Positions 1 through 6,789 are shown, counted from the first letter of the stretch. The stretch is DNA of 8,119 bases from Leptolyngbya sp. SIO4C5 (GCA_010671965.1 JAAHIC010000164.1:1-8119); one strand, 5' to 3'. Translations and numbers: made by a program. Notes: a model not told the origin generated them from the sequence alone.

Positions 1-67
1 TCCTCCGTAGAGTAGGTCTACTCAGATCGCTAGGTGCAAGATCTGAGTAGACCTACTCTACGGAGGG
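1..67. repeat. Long near-perfect inverted repeat (hairpin-forming palindrome)
   Basis: Bases 1-28 are the reverse complement of 40-67. The 27 inner pairs are perfect and the outermost is a T-G wobble; the loop is 11 bases (29-39). Each arm also contains a smaller palindrome of its own: GAGTAGGTCTACTC at 10-23 and GAGTAGACCTACTC at 45-58. No T-run follows on the + strand (an A-run at 71-76 follows instead), so it does not look like a terminator for an upstream + strand gene. The sequence to the left is not visible, so the arms may extend further and a terminator role for a - strand transcript cannot be judged. It could be a dispersed palindromic element or an mRNA-end or processing structure. 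The structure is certain; its role is unknown. Confidence 0.9.
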
Positions 68-99
68 ACTAAAAAATGACTGTGAGCCCTTTGAAGTAC

Positions 100-128
100 T
101 TGACATCGATTCTCATTTAGATTTACGC
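100..128 (+). promoter_or_regulatory. Possible exbB promoter with Fur-like motif in the spacer
   Basis: A perfect TTGACA lies at 100-105. At 17-base spacing the -10 hexamer would be TTTACG (123-128), a poor match, so the promoter call is tentative. The motif GATTCTCATTTA (108-119) lies between the two elements and matches the window's shared Fur-like sequence AATTCTCAATAA at 9 of 12 positions. A repressor bound there would block RNA polymerase. The -35 and motif are seen; promoter use and Fur binding are inferred. Confidence 0.4.
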
Positions 129-145
129 TGCAATTCAGCAATTAT

Positions 146-183
146 TTGCGGTCCATAGCTTTTTTACCGTTATGGAGCCGCAA
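146..183 (+). promoter_or_regulatory. Stable hairpin in the exbB leader, next to the ribosome-binding site
   Basis: TTGCGG (146-151) pairs with CCGCAA (178-183), and TCCATAGC (152-159) pairs with GTTATGGA (169-176). This gives a 14-bp stem with one G-T wobble and one bulged G (177). The 9-base loop (160-168) begins with six T residues. The stem ends about five bases before the GGAAGG ribosome-binding site of exbB. No T-run follows it, so it is not an ordinary terminator. It may set mRNA stability or translation, or present its U-rich loop to a protein or small RNA. The pairing is read from the sequence; the role is inferred. Confidence 0.6.
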
Positions 184-203
184 GGCAAAGGAAGGTGGCA
201 AAA

Positions 204-857
204 ATGTCTCTAAGTGAAATCTTTGTCGCTGGCGGTATCGTCATGGTACCGCTGCTGCTATTTTCTATCGCAGCGATCGCCCTGATTGTCGAGCGCTCTA
301 TCTTCTGGCTGCGGGTGAACCGACGACAGCGCCGCGTCGTCAAGGACATTCTGCAAACCTATCGCCAGGCTCCCATCGATGTCTTTGCCAAGCTGAAGCA
401 AAATCTCGACTTGCCCATCGCTCGCATCTTTCTCGAAGCCCTAGAGCTTGAAGGGGCTTCTCCCAATCAGTTTCGCCTCGCCCTAGAGAGCGCCACCCAG
501 GCCGAACTGCCGCTGCTGAAGCGCTTCAATACGGTGTTTCAGAGCATCATTGCCGTGTCGCCGCTGCTGGGACTGCTAGGCACAATTTTGGGTCTGATTC
601 GCTCGTTTGCGGCGATTCAAATTGGTGAGATTGGAGCGAATGCCGAGCTAGTGACCGGCGGGATTAGTGAGGCGCTAGTCTCTACGGCGGCAGGCTTGGT
701 AGTAGCAATCTTCACGCTGCTGTTTGCCAACCTGTTTCGCGGTCTGTATCGGCGGCAGGTGGCGCTGCTGCAAGAGTATGGCAGTCAGCTAGAGATTCTC
801 TATGAGTGGCATCACAAAGCTTTAAAACAAGGAGATGCAGCGTATGCGCGTCATTGA
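204..857 (+). CDS. exbB: ExbB-type proton channel subunit (MotA/TolQ/ExbB family)
   Basis: The product is an inner-membrane protein that, with ExbD, forms the proton channel energising TonB-dependent outer-membrane transport. From the ATG at 204 it has 217 residues, normal for short ExbB proteins. It shows the family's three membrane segments: about residues 8-32, 112-137 (SPLLGLLGTILGLI) and 152-180 (GISEALVSTAAGL, carrying the conserved channel-facing Thr). A cytoplasmic stretch of about 75 residues separates the first two. A GTG at 195 is in frame, but GGAAGG at 190-195 is well placed for the ATG at 204 and would overlap the GTG start, so 204 is preferred. It is the first of four packed genes, and its 3' end overlaps exbD by 14 bases. 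TolQ is the main alternative, but the iron-uptake neighbours favour ExbB. Confidence 0.93.
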   Translation: MSLSEIFVAGGIVMVPLLLFSIAAIALIVERSIFWLRVNRRQRRVVKDILQTYRQAPIDVFAKLKQNLDLPIARIFLEALELEGASPNQFRLALESATQAELPLLKRFNTVFQSIIAVSPLLGLLGTILGLIRSFAAIQIGEIGANAELVTGGISEALVSTAAGLVVAIFTLLFANLFRGLYRRQVALLQEYGSQLEILYEWHHKALKQGDAAYARH

Positions 858-1269
858 TAACGAACCGGAAGAGGAACTGTCAATTAACATTGTGCCGATG
901 ATTGACGTCATCTTCGCCATTTTGGCCTTCTTTATTTTATCGACTCTGTTTCTCACCCGGGCCGAGGGGTTACCGGTCAATCTGCCCAATGCTGAAACTT
1001 CAGAAACCCAGCAGCAGGCGGACTTTACGGTCACCATAGAGGCTTCCGGGGCTATGTTCCTGAATCAGGAACCCATTCGCGTCAGTGCCCTGAGGTCCAC
1101 TATCGACGAGCAGTTGCAGCCCAGCCAGTCGGCTCTAGTGACCGTGCAGGCGGATGAGCAGGTCTATCACGGCCAGGTAATTGAGGTGATGGACGTACTG
1201 CGATCGCTCGAAGGCGTACAGCTTGGCATTGCCACTGAGTCCGGCTCTGCCGACGGAGACGAGCCGTGA
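844..1269 (+). CDS. exbD: ExbD-type proton channel subunit (TolR/ExbD family)
   Basis: The product is the single-pass partner of ExbB and carries the proton-accepting Asp of the channel. In the 141 residues from ATG 844, a short acidic cytoplasmic N-terminus is followed by the diagnostic VPMIDVIFAILAFF. Asp21 there corresponds to the essential membrane Asp of E. coli ExbD (Asp25). One membrane helix runs about 16-37, then a periplasmic domain of about 100 residues with the usual VTVQAD-type strand. An in-frame ATG at 835 lies directly against the AAGGAG at 829-834, with no spacer. The ATG at 844 is nine bases away, so 844 is chosen. The gene overlaps exbB by 14 bases and its stop shares a GTGA with the next start, which suggests translational coupling. 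Confidence 0.93.
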   Translation: MRVIDNEPEEELSINIVPMIDVIFAILAFFILSTLFLTRAEGLPVNLPNAETSETQQQADFTVTIEASGAMFLNQEPIRVSALRSTIDEQLQPSQSALVTVQADEQVYHGQVIEVMDVLRSLEGVQLGIATESGSADGDEP

Positions 1270-2297
1270 CCCAGACCGTGGCGCAGCGAGCAGGGCGATC
1301 GCCTACGGCACAGTCATCCAGGCGGATTTGGCTGGCTGGAATGCTGCTGTTAGCGGCTCTGCTAGGAATTGTGGGACTTTCTCTCACCTGGGGCGCGGTT
1401 ACCCTAACTTGGCCTGAATTCTGGGCGGCAGCGATGCGGCAGGGTCTGCCGATGCACCAGACGATTCTGTGGGACTTACGCCTGCCAAGGGTGCTATCGG
1501 CGCTAGTGGTAGGAGCGGCATTAGGCGTTGCGGGTGCCCTGCTACAGGGGATGCTGCGCAATGGGCTAGCCAGTCCCTTTTTGCTCGGTATTTCCGCCGG
1601 AGCGGGACTGGTGGTTGTGCTCCTGGTGGGAATTGGTCTCTGGCAGGTATGGGTGCCGCTGGGTGCGTGGTTGGGGGCGGTGTCAACCACGCTGCTAGTC
1701 TATCTTTTAGCCAAAGTTGGCAATACTCTTTCAGTTGAACGACTCATTTTAGGCGGCGTCGCCTTTAGCAGTTTTTTTGGGGCGATTCAGTCGCTGCTGC
1801 TGTTGATGTCACCGGACGGACAGATTCAGGCCGCCCTTAACTGGCTAATTGGCAGCCTCAACGGACGCGGCTGGCAGGAGCTGACCACGGTGGGGCCAGG
1901 CATTGCGGTGATGCTGTTAATCGCCTGTGGCTTGGCTCGTCAGGTGAACCTGTTAAATCTGGGAGACGACTTGGCAGTGGGGCTAGGGACTTCCCTATTG
2001 CGATCGCGCCTGATGATTGGCGCGGCGGCAACGCTGTTGGCGGCAGGCGCGGTGAGCATTGCTGGTCTAGTCGGCTTTGTCGGCCTGATTGTGCCCCACG
2101 GGGTACGGCTGCTGGTGGGTACCGATTACCGACTCGTGCTACCGTTTTCGGCGCTGGGCGGGGCCTGGGTCCTGGCCACGGCAGATCTGATTGCTCGCAC
2201 TGGCCCGGTCGAGTTGCCGGTAGGCGTGGTAACGGCGCTGCTGGGAGCGCCCGTATTTATTTGGCTGCTCTATCGGCGGCGAGTAGTGGGAGGTTGA
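1266..2297 (+). CDS. FecCD/BtuC-family iron-chelate ABC transporter permease
   Basis: This 343-residue multi-spanning permease belongs to the family that imports ferric siderophores, heme or cobalamin. Family hallmarks are LRLPR at 71-75, the segment 90-114 (starting GALLQGMLRNGLASPFLLG) and the C-terminal block GFVGLIVPHGVRLL, the cytoplasmic loop that contacts the ATPase. A DLIART...ELPVGVVTALLGAP stretch then leads into the last helix and an RRR end. It starts with GTG at 1266, overlapping the exbD stop by four bases, with GGAG at 1255-1258 as ribosome-binding site. Only one permease gene is present, so it probably works as a homodimer, as in BtuC and heme HmuU. Many siderophore systems use two different permeases. 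The substrate cannot be read from the sequence. Confidence 0.9.
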   Translation: MTQTVAQRAGRSPTAQSSRRIWLAGMLLLAALLGIVGLSLTWGAVTLTWPEFWAAAMRQGLPMHQTILWDLRLPRVLSALVVGAALGVAGALLQGMLRNGLASPFLLGISAGAGLVVVLLVGIGLWQVWVPLGAWLGAVSTTLLVYLLAKVGNTLSVERLILGGVAFSSFFGAIQSLLLLMSPDGQIQAALNWLIGSLNGRGWQELTTVGPGIAVMLLIACGLARQVNLLNLGDDLAVGLGTSLLRSRLMIGAAATLLAAGAVSIAGLVGFVGLIVPHGVRLLVGTDYRLVLPFSALGGAWVLATADLIARTGPVELPVGVVTALLGAPVFIWLLYRRRVVGG

Positions 2298-2299
2298 TC

Positions 2300-3106
2300 A
2301 TGCTGGAGGCGCGTAACCTGTCCGGTGGCTATCAACTGCGGCGCGTGGTTGAGGCCGTAAATTTGACTCTGGCTGAGGGGGAATGGCTTAGCCTGGTCGG
2401 GGCCAATGGGTCAGGTAAATCCACCCTGCTGCGGCTACTCAGCCGCATCCTCACCCCCCAGCAGGGAGCTGTGCTGCTGGATACTCAAGATATTCATCAT
2501 CTATCACCCACGGCAGTGGCGCGTCAGCTAGCCATTTTGCCTCAGCAGCAGACCATACCCGCTGGGCTCACGGTTTATCAGTTTGTCAGCTTGGGGCGAT
2601 CGCCCTATCAGGCTTGGTGGCAGTGGGAACTCGATGCTGCCGGACGAGCCCAGGTGGAGCGTGCCCTAGCGTGGGCTGAGCTAGAAACCTACCGCGATCG
2701 CCTGGTGAGCGATCTCTCCGGCGGCGAGCGTCAGCGGGCCTTTTTAGCTTTGGCTCTAGCTCAAAATCCCCGCGTCTTGCTGCTGGATGAACCGACCACT
2801 TTTTTAGATATTCACTACCAGCTCCAGCTCCTAGAGCTGCTGAAACGTCTCAATCAGCAGCAAGGTCTCTCTATCATTACGGTGCTGCACGATATCAACT
2901 TAGCGGCTCGCTACAGCGATCGCCTGGCGATGCTGCGGCAGGGTCAGCTTTGGACTGTGGGAGAAACGCTGGCGGTGTTGACGCCGGAAAATCTGCGGCA
3001 GGTGTTTGAGGTGGAAGTAGCGCTGTTGCAAACCCCCATCGGCGTCCAAATTTGTCCGCTAGCGGCGAGTAGTTCTGTAACTACGCCGCCGCTGCCAGTC
3101 GTCTAA
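2300..3106 (+). CDS. FecE/FhuC-type ABC transporter ATP-binding protein
   Basis: This 268-residue ATPase powers the permease encoded just upstream. All the motifs are intact: Walker A GANGSGKST at 34-42, Q-loop Gln82, signature LSGGE at 139-143, Walker B VLLLDEP at 159-165 and the switch His197 in VLHDIN. The stretches FVSLGRSPYQ (95-104) and FLDIHYQLQLLELL (168-181) are typical of the ferric-siderophore/cobalamin ATPase group. The start is the ATG at 2300, three bases after the permease stop, with GGGAGG at 2288-2293. An upstream in-frame TTG has no such support. The last 20 or so residues are a Ser/Thr/Pro/Val-rich tail beyond the usual family end, and their DNA contains a strong hairpin (3062-3092). 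Confidence 0.93.
   Translation: MLEARNLSGGYQLRRVVEAVNLTLAEGEWLSLVGANGSGKSTLLRLLSRILTPQQGAVLLDTQDIHHLSPTAVARQLAILPQQQTIPAGLTVYQFVSLGRSPYQAWWQWELDAAGRAQVERALAWAELETYRDRLVSDLSGGERQRAFLALALAQNPRVLLLDEPTTFLDIHYQLQLLELLKRLNQQQGLSIITVLHDINLAARYSDRLAMLRQGQLWTVGETLAVLTPENLRQVFEVEVALLQTPIGVQICPLAASSSVTTPPLPVV
3062..3092 (+). promoter_or_regulatory. GC-rich hairpin at the 3' end of the ATPase gene
   Basis: GCGGCG (3062-3067) pairs with CGCCGC (3087-3092) and GTAGTT (3069-3074) with AACTAC (3079-3084). A small internal loop (A against GC) separates the two helices and the apical loop is CTGT. It ends 14 bases before the end of the gene and has no T-run after it, so it is not a standard terminator. It could slow RNA decay from the 3' side or mark a processing site between the ABC/exb genes and the receptor gene. 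The structure is clear; the function is inferred. Confidence 0.45.
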
Positions 3107-3155
3107 CAGGCTTGAGTAATCACTACGCTGCCAGTTTTGGCTATAAGGTACATGT

Positions 3156-3189
3156 CTAAACCTGAGAATTAAAACCCTAAACCTGAGAA
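3156..3189. repeat. 13-bp direct repeat at 21-bp period upstream of the receptor gene
   Basis: CTAAACCTGAGAA occurs at 3156-3168 and again, identically, at 3177-3189. The start-to-start distance is 21 bp, two turns of DNA, so the copies lie on the same face. It is 62 bp before the receptor ATG. Direct repeats in this register are typical of AraC-family activators (araI half-sites are spaced 21 bp), and such activators control siderophore-receptor genes in other bacteria. Each copy also holds TGAGAA, the core of the Fur-like motif, so overlapping Fur control is the alternative. A TATAAG at 3142-3147 lies upstream, without a good -35. Confidence 0.55.
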
Positions 3190-3250
3190 CTGGTTGCAGC
3201 CCCCTTAGCATCCAGCCTTTGCCCTTTTACTCACTTTCTAAACTAGCCCC

Positions 3251-5842
3251 ATGAATGCTCTTTTCTTATTGAGAATTTTTCCTTTCTGCGCCTTAAGCCT
3301 CAGCACTTTATTGATAGCTTTTTCTGCTCCCGGACGGGCTGAAAGCCTCATGGAGGCGATCGCTACTGTCGATCAGGTCGCGCCAAAGTCCGCAAAGCAG
3401 GACAGTTTAACCGAATTTAGTGTCAGTTTGACTCAGAGCGATCGCCTAGCTGTCATATCAGTAGTGGCTGATACTAATGAAACTTTTAATCAATTAGCTC
3501 CAGCAGAACCGCAACCTGTCTTGGCAGAGGCTCCGGTAGTTCCTGAGCAGATTACTACCCTCGCTCAGGCTGAGATTGAGGCTGAGACGGAAGCCAATCC
3601 TGATGAGGCGGAGGTAGATCCAGATAGTGAACCAGAAGAGACAAACGATGAAGCAGAGACCAGCAACGAGGCTGACGAGGCTGAATCAGATTTTGAGTTT
3701 TCCGATGATTTTCAACTGCGGATTACGGTTACAGGCACTCGCACACCGCTAGAGGTGGATGAGCTGCCGGGGACGGTGACGGTGTTTGACCTCGAAGACA
3801 TTCAATTTTATCAGGCTCAAGATTTGCGGGATCTGCTGCGCTACGAGCCGGGGGTTTCCGTGCGCAATAACCTGCGCTACGGGCTGCAAGATGTCAATAT
3901 TCGCGGCATTGAGGGCAACCGGGTGCTGTTTCAGCTCGACGGCATTCGTCTGCCAGAGCGGTTTGAGTTTGGGCCGTTCAATGTTGGCCGGGGGGATTAT
4001 GTAGACTTTGCTACGCTGCAGGCGGTTGAGGTGCTGCGCGGTCCGGCTTCTACGCTGTACGGCAGCGACGCCCTGGGCGGGGTGGTCACTTTTCGCTCTC
4101 TAGAGCCGAGTGATTTGCTAGAGCCGGGAGAAGATTTTGCCGCCGATCTCTCGACCACCTATATCAGCGCCACGGGGGGCTTTGAAAACGTGGCTCGCCT
4201 CGCTGGACGAGAAGACAATCTAGAAACGGTGCTCGTGGTCAGCCGTCGGGATAGCCGTGAGTCAGATGTGCGAGCCGATGAGCGCTTCATCGATTCCCAA
4301 GATCGGGCTGGTGTGACGTTCTACGGCAACCTGGTTTACCGCTTCAGCGATACCCAGAGCCTTAGCTTCATTGCTGAAGATTTTGGCCGCGATACCCGCA
4401 CCACCACGGCGGACGACAATCTCGGTGGCACCACCTCCCGCTTTGTGGAGGACATTTTGATTAATCGCTCTCGCTTCAGCCTCACCTATGAATACGACGA
4501 CCCCGATAGCCTTGGCTTTCTGCAATTCGCCAGGGCACAGGTTTACTACCAGGACTCGACTGAAATTGAGCGCAATTTAGAAAACCGGATCACCAGCGGT
4601 ATTCCTGTTCTGCGCGATACGGAAAATCGCTTTGTGGCTGACAGCTACGGCGGCGATGTCCAGTTGCGCAGCGACTTCTCGACTGGGGCATTAGAGCACC
4701 GCCTCACCTATGGCTTTGACATTTCTAGCACGTTCAATTCGCGCCCGCGCGATCGCATTCAGACCAATCTGCTCACCGGCGAAGCTAGCCGCAACATCCC
4801 ACCTGACGTGTTCCCGGTGAAAGACTTTCCCGATGGCGACACGCTGCGGCTAGGCGTCTACGTGCAGGATGAGATTGAAGTGGGAGATTTTGACCTAATT
4901 GCCGGACTGCGCTTTGACCACTACGACCTCAGTACAGACGCCGACCAAGCGTTTAACCGCAACGGAGCTGAATCTGCCAATTTAACCGCGTCTGCCTTTT
5001 CGCCGCGCATTGCTCTGCGTTATGAAGCCACCCCGGAACTGTCTTTTTATGGTCAGTATGCTCGCGGCTTTCGGGCCCCGCTCTACAGCGAAATCAACAG
5101 CGGCTTCACCAATACCACCAGCCCCTTCTTCAAATATCAGACCATTTCCAATCCGGAGCTAGAACCAGAAACCAGCGACAGTTTTGAATTAGGGATGCGC
5201 GGTAACTTTGATCAGTTTGACTTTCGGCTGACTGGCTTTTACAACACCTACGACAACTTTATTGCCACCTTCCAGTCGGCTGGTACCCGCTGCCTGGTCG
5301 TGGCTAATCCTTGCCCCGGCTTCAGTCCTCCCTTTAGCTTTGACACTCAGATTGTCAACGTGTTTCAAACCCAGAATGTGGCCGAGGCGCGCATCTACGG
5401 GGTAGAGTTTGGCGGCGAGTATCGCTTCAATCCTGAGGGTTATGGCTGGAGCTTGCTGGGTAGTTTGGCCTGGGCGCAGGGCGACGATCTGACTGACGAC
5501 GTGCCGCTAGATACGGTAGATCCTTTTACAGCCGTAGTGGGGCTACGCTACCGCGCTCCGGAAGATAAGTGGCGAGCAGAGCTAATTGGTACCCTGGTGG
5601 GTCGAGCCAGAGTCGAAGCGGGGACAACGACGAAAGTGCCGGATGCCTATGCCATTCTTGATTTTATTAGCAGCTATCAGGTCACGCCTACTTTCGGACT
5701 CAGTTTGGGAGTCTATAACCTGTTCAATACCCGCTATTTCAACTATTCTGACGTGCGTACCATTCCCGCTGATGCGGTGGATATCAATCGCTATTCCCAA
5801 GCCGGTACTAATGTCCGCGTGGGGGTCAATCTGACGTTTTAA
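3251..5842 (+). CDS. TonB-dependent outer-membrane receptor, heme/hemoglobin-receptor-like
   Basis: This 863-residue gated barrel should import an iron compound across the outer membrane. A Sec signal peptide (about 1-30, ending PGRA) is followed by a linker. Residues 108-153 contain 23 Asp/Glu in 46 positions and no basic residue. A TonB-box-like LRITVTGTRT lies at 156-165. The plug follows (about 165-290), with DVNIRGIEGNRVLFQLDGIRLP and VLRGPASTLYGSDALGG, wording close to the hemoglobin/transferrin/lactoferrin receptor family. The barrel carries FRAP (607-610) and NPEL (634-637) and ends in the outer-membrane-targeting Phe863. Only two His occur, and none between FRAP and NPEL where heme receptors keep a ligand. 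Cys681 and Cys688 probably form a disulfide in a surface loop. There is no obvious ribosome-binding site before the ATG. The family is sure; the substrate is not. Confidence 0.93.
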   Translation: MNALFLLRIFPFCALSLSTLLIAFSAPGRAESLMEAIATVDQVAPKSAKQDSLTEFSVSLTQSDRLAVISVVADTNETFNQLAPAEPQPVLAEAPVVPEQITTLAQAEIEAETEANPDEAEVDPDSEPEETNDEAETSNEADEAESDFEFSDDFQLRITVTGTRTPLEVDELPGTVTVFDLEDIQFYQAQDLRDLLRYEPGVSVRNNLRYGLQDVNIRGIEGNRVLFQLDGIRLPERFEFGPFNVGRGDYVDFATLQAVEVLRGPASTLYGSDALGGVVTFRSLEPSDLLEPGEDFAADLSTTYISATGGFENVARLAGREDNLETVLVVSRRDSRESDVRADERFIDSQDRAGVTFYGNLVYRFSDTQSLSFIAEDFGRDTRTTTADDNLGGTTSRFVEDILINRSRFSLTYEYDDPDSLGFLQFARAQVYYQDSTEIERNLENRITSGIPVLRDTENRFVADSYGGDVQLRSDFSTGALEHRLTYGFDISSTFNSRPRDRIQTNLLTGEASRNIPPDVFPVKDFPDGDTLRLGVYVQDEIEVGDFDLIAGLRFDHYDLSTDADQAFNRNGAESANLTASAFSPRIALRYEATPELSFYGQYARGFRAPLYSEINSGFTNTTSPFFKYQTISNPELEPETSDSFELGMRGNFDQFDFRLTGFYNTYDNFIATFQSAGTRCLVVANPCPGFSPPFSFDTQIVNVFQTQNVAEARIYGVEFGGEYRFNPEGYGWSLLGSLAWAQGDDLTDDVPLDTVDPFTAVVGLRYRAPEDKWRAELIGTLVGRARVEAGTTTKVPDAYAILDFISSYQVTPTFGLSLGVYNLFNTRYFNYSDVRTIPADAVDINRYSQAGTNVRVGVNLTF
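3266..3277 (-). promoter_or_regulatory. Fur-like box inside the start of the receptor gene
   Basis: TTATTGAGAATT reads AATTCTCAATAA on the - strand, identical over 12 bases to the box at 7652-7663 before the zinc-ribbon/flavodoxin genes. It lies 15 bases after the receptor ATG (codons 6-9). Bound Fur could block transcription there, acting with or instead of a site at the TGAGAA-containing repeats upstream. The identity is seen; binding is inferred. Confidence 0.45.
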
Positions 5843-5869
5843 CAGGACCGATAAATTCTATTGAGTGCA

Positions 5870-6778
5870 ATGAGACAGTTTATGAATCAGTGGCAAGCGA
5901 CTCTTCTAATCGGGTTAATTGCTGGGGCGATCGCCGCTTGTGCACCCAAGACATCCACCGAGCCGGTCCCAGAGCCAGAACTCACACCCGAAGTGAGTCA
6001 ATCCTTAGAAACTTTAGAAACGGCAGAGCGCATTGTCGCTCTCACATCTCTGACAGCTGATCTGGTGCAGACGCTCAATGCTGAGCGGCTGGTTGGCGTT
6101 CCTGGCAGTCCCCTAATTCAGCAAGACGAGCGCTTTGCGGGGCTAGAGGTTGTTAGCGAAGGGCAGGTTGAGCCAAACCTAGAGAAGATTGTAGCTTTAG
6201 AGCCAGATCTAGTCATTGGAGCTGAGGGCTTTCACGATCAGACGCTGCAGCGTTTAGAGGAGCTAGACGTCCCTACACTAGCTGTTGATGTCGATAGCTG
6301 GGCTAGCCTGGAAAACTTGACCACCGCGCTGGCCCAAATGCTGGCCGCTAATCCGCAGCCGCTGCTCGATCGCTATGAGGCTTGCTTAGCGCAGGCTCCG
6401 GCAGCAGCGCCGACAGCTGTAGTGTTAGTCAGTCGCCAGCCGCTGCTGTCTCCCAACAAAGACAGTTGGGCCGGAGACTTTCTAGCCCAGTTCAACCTGC
6501 AAAATCTAACGGCTGAGTTACAAGGTCAAAGCCCCTTCGACGGCTACATCACCCTTTCTGAGGAGAAGGTGCTAGAGGCCAACCCGGAGGTGCTACTGGT
6601 GGTTGAAACCGGCGAAAATCTGCTCAATCAGCTCAAAGCGGATGCTTTTTGGGGAGAGCTGCAGGCCGTCCAGCAGGAACAGGTTTACACGTTTGACTAC
6701 TTTGGATTGGTTAATCCGGGTAGCCTAGCTGAGATTGAGCGCACCTGTAAGCGACTGGGTCAAGTTTTGCCGCCGTAA
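5870..6778 (+). CDS. Iron-chelate/heme ABC transporter substrate-binding lipoprotein
   Basis: This 302-residue periplasmic binding protein of the FecB/FhuD/BtuF group should pass the ligand from the receptor to the permease. A hydrophobic signal (about 10-23) ends in the lipobox AIAAC, so Cys24 is probably lipidated. A Pro/Glu-rich tether (25-50) follows. The two-lobe fold is indicated by ERIVALTSLTADLV (52-65) and EPNLEKIVALEPDLVIG (101-117) in the N lobe, and by SEEKVLEANPEVLLVVE (230-246) in the C lobe. The ATG at 5870 is chosen over an upstream TTG (5861). An ATG at 5882 is also possible and keeps the signal peptide; none of the three has a strong ribosome-binding site. It lies 27 bp after the receptor gene and is probably cotranscribed with it. 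The ligand is unknown. Confidence 0.9.
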   Translation: MRQFMNQWQATLLIGLIAGAIAACAPKTSTEPVPEPELTPEVSQSLETLETAERIVALTSLTADLVQTLNAERLVGVPGSPLIQQDERFAGLEVVSEGQVEPNLEKIVALEPDLVIGAEGFHDQTLQRLEELDVPTLAVDVDSWASLENLTTALAQMLAANPQPLLDRYEACLAQAPAAAPTAVVLVSRQPLLSPNKDSWAGDFLAQFNLQNLTAELQGQSPFDGYITLSEEKVLEANPEVLLVVETGENLLNQLKADAFWGELQAVQQEQVYTFDYFGLVNPGSLAEIERTCKRLGQVLPP

Positions 6779-6789
6779 TACCTGACTTT

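Noticed and set aside
76..120. 14-codon reading frame (ATG at 76) after a GGAGG
   Set aside because: It is very short, the GGAGG belongs to the palindrome arm, and the frame runs through the TTGACA promoter candidate and the Fur-like motif.
195..203. GTG start for exbB at 195
   Set aside because: The GGAAGG ribosome-binding site overlaps it; the ATG at 204 has correct spacing.
835..843. ATG start for exbD at 835
   Set aside because: It abuts AAGGAG with no spacer; the ATG at 844 is nine bases away and gives the usual N-terminus.
1100..1690. Long - strand open frame across exbD and the permease gene, with smaller overlapping frames at 822-1037 and 1399-1686
   Set aside because: The translation is low-complexity, rich in Arg, Ser and Pro, and matches no fold I recognise; it is a shadow of clear + strand genes.
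4262..4525. - strand frame inside the receptor gene, and similar ones at 5582-5800 (-), 5586-5834 (+) and 3786-4004 (+)
   Set aside because: They lie wholly within a well-supported receptor gene and show no domain of their own.
5850..5865. GATAAATTCTATTGAG between the receptor and binding-protein genes as another Fur box
   Set aside because: It keeps only AATTCT of the motif and lies inside a likely operon, so the match is too weak.
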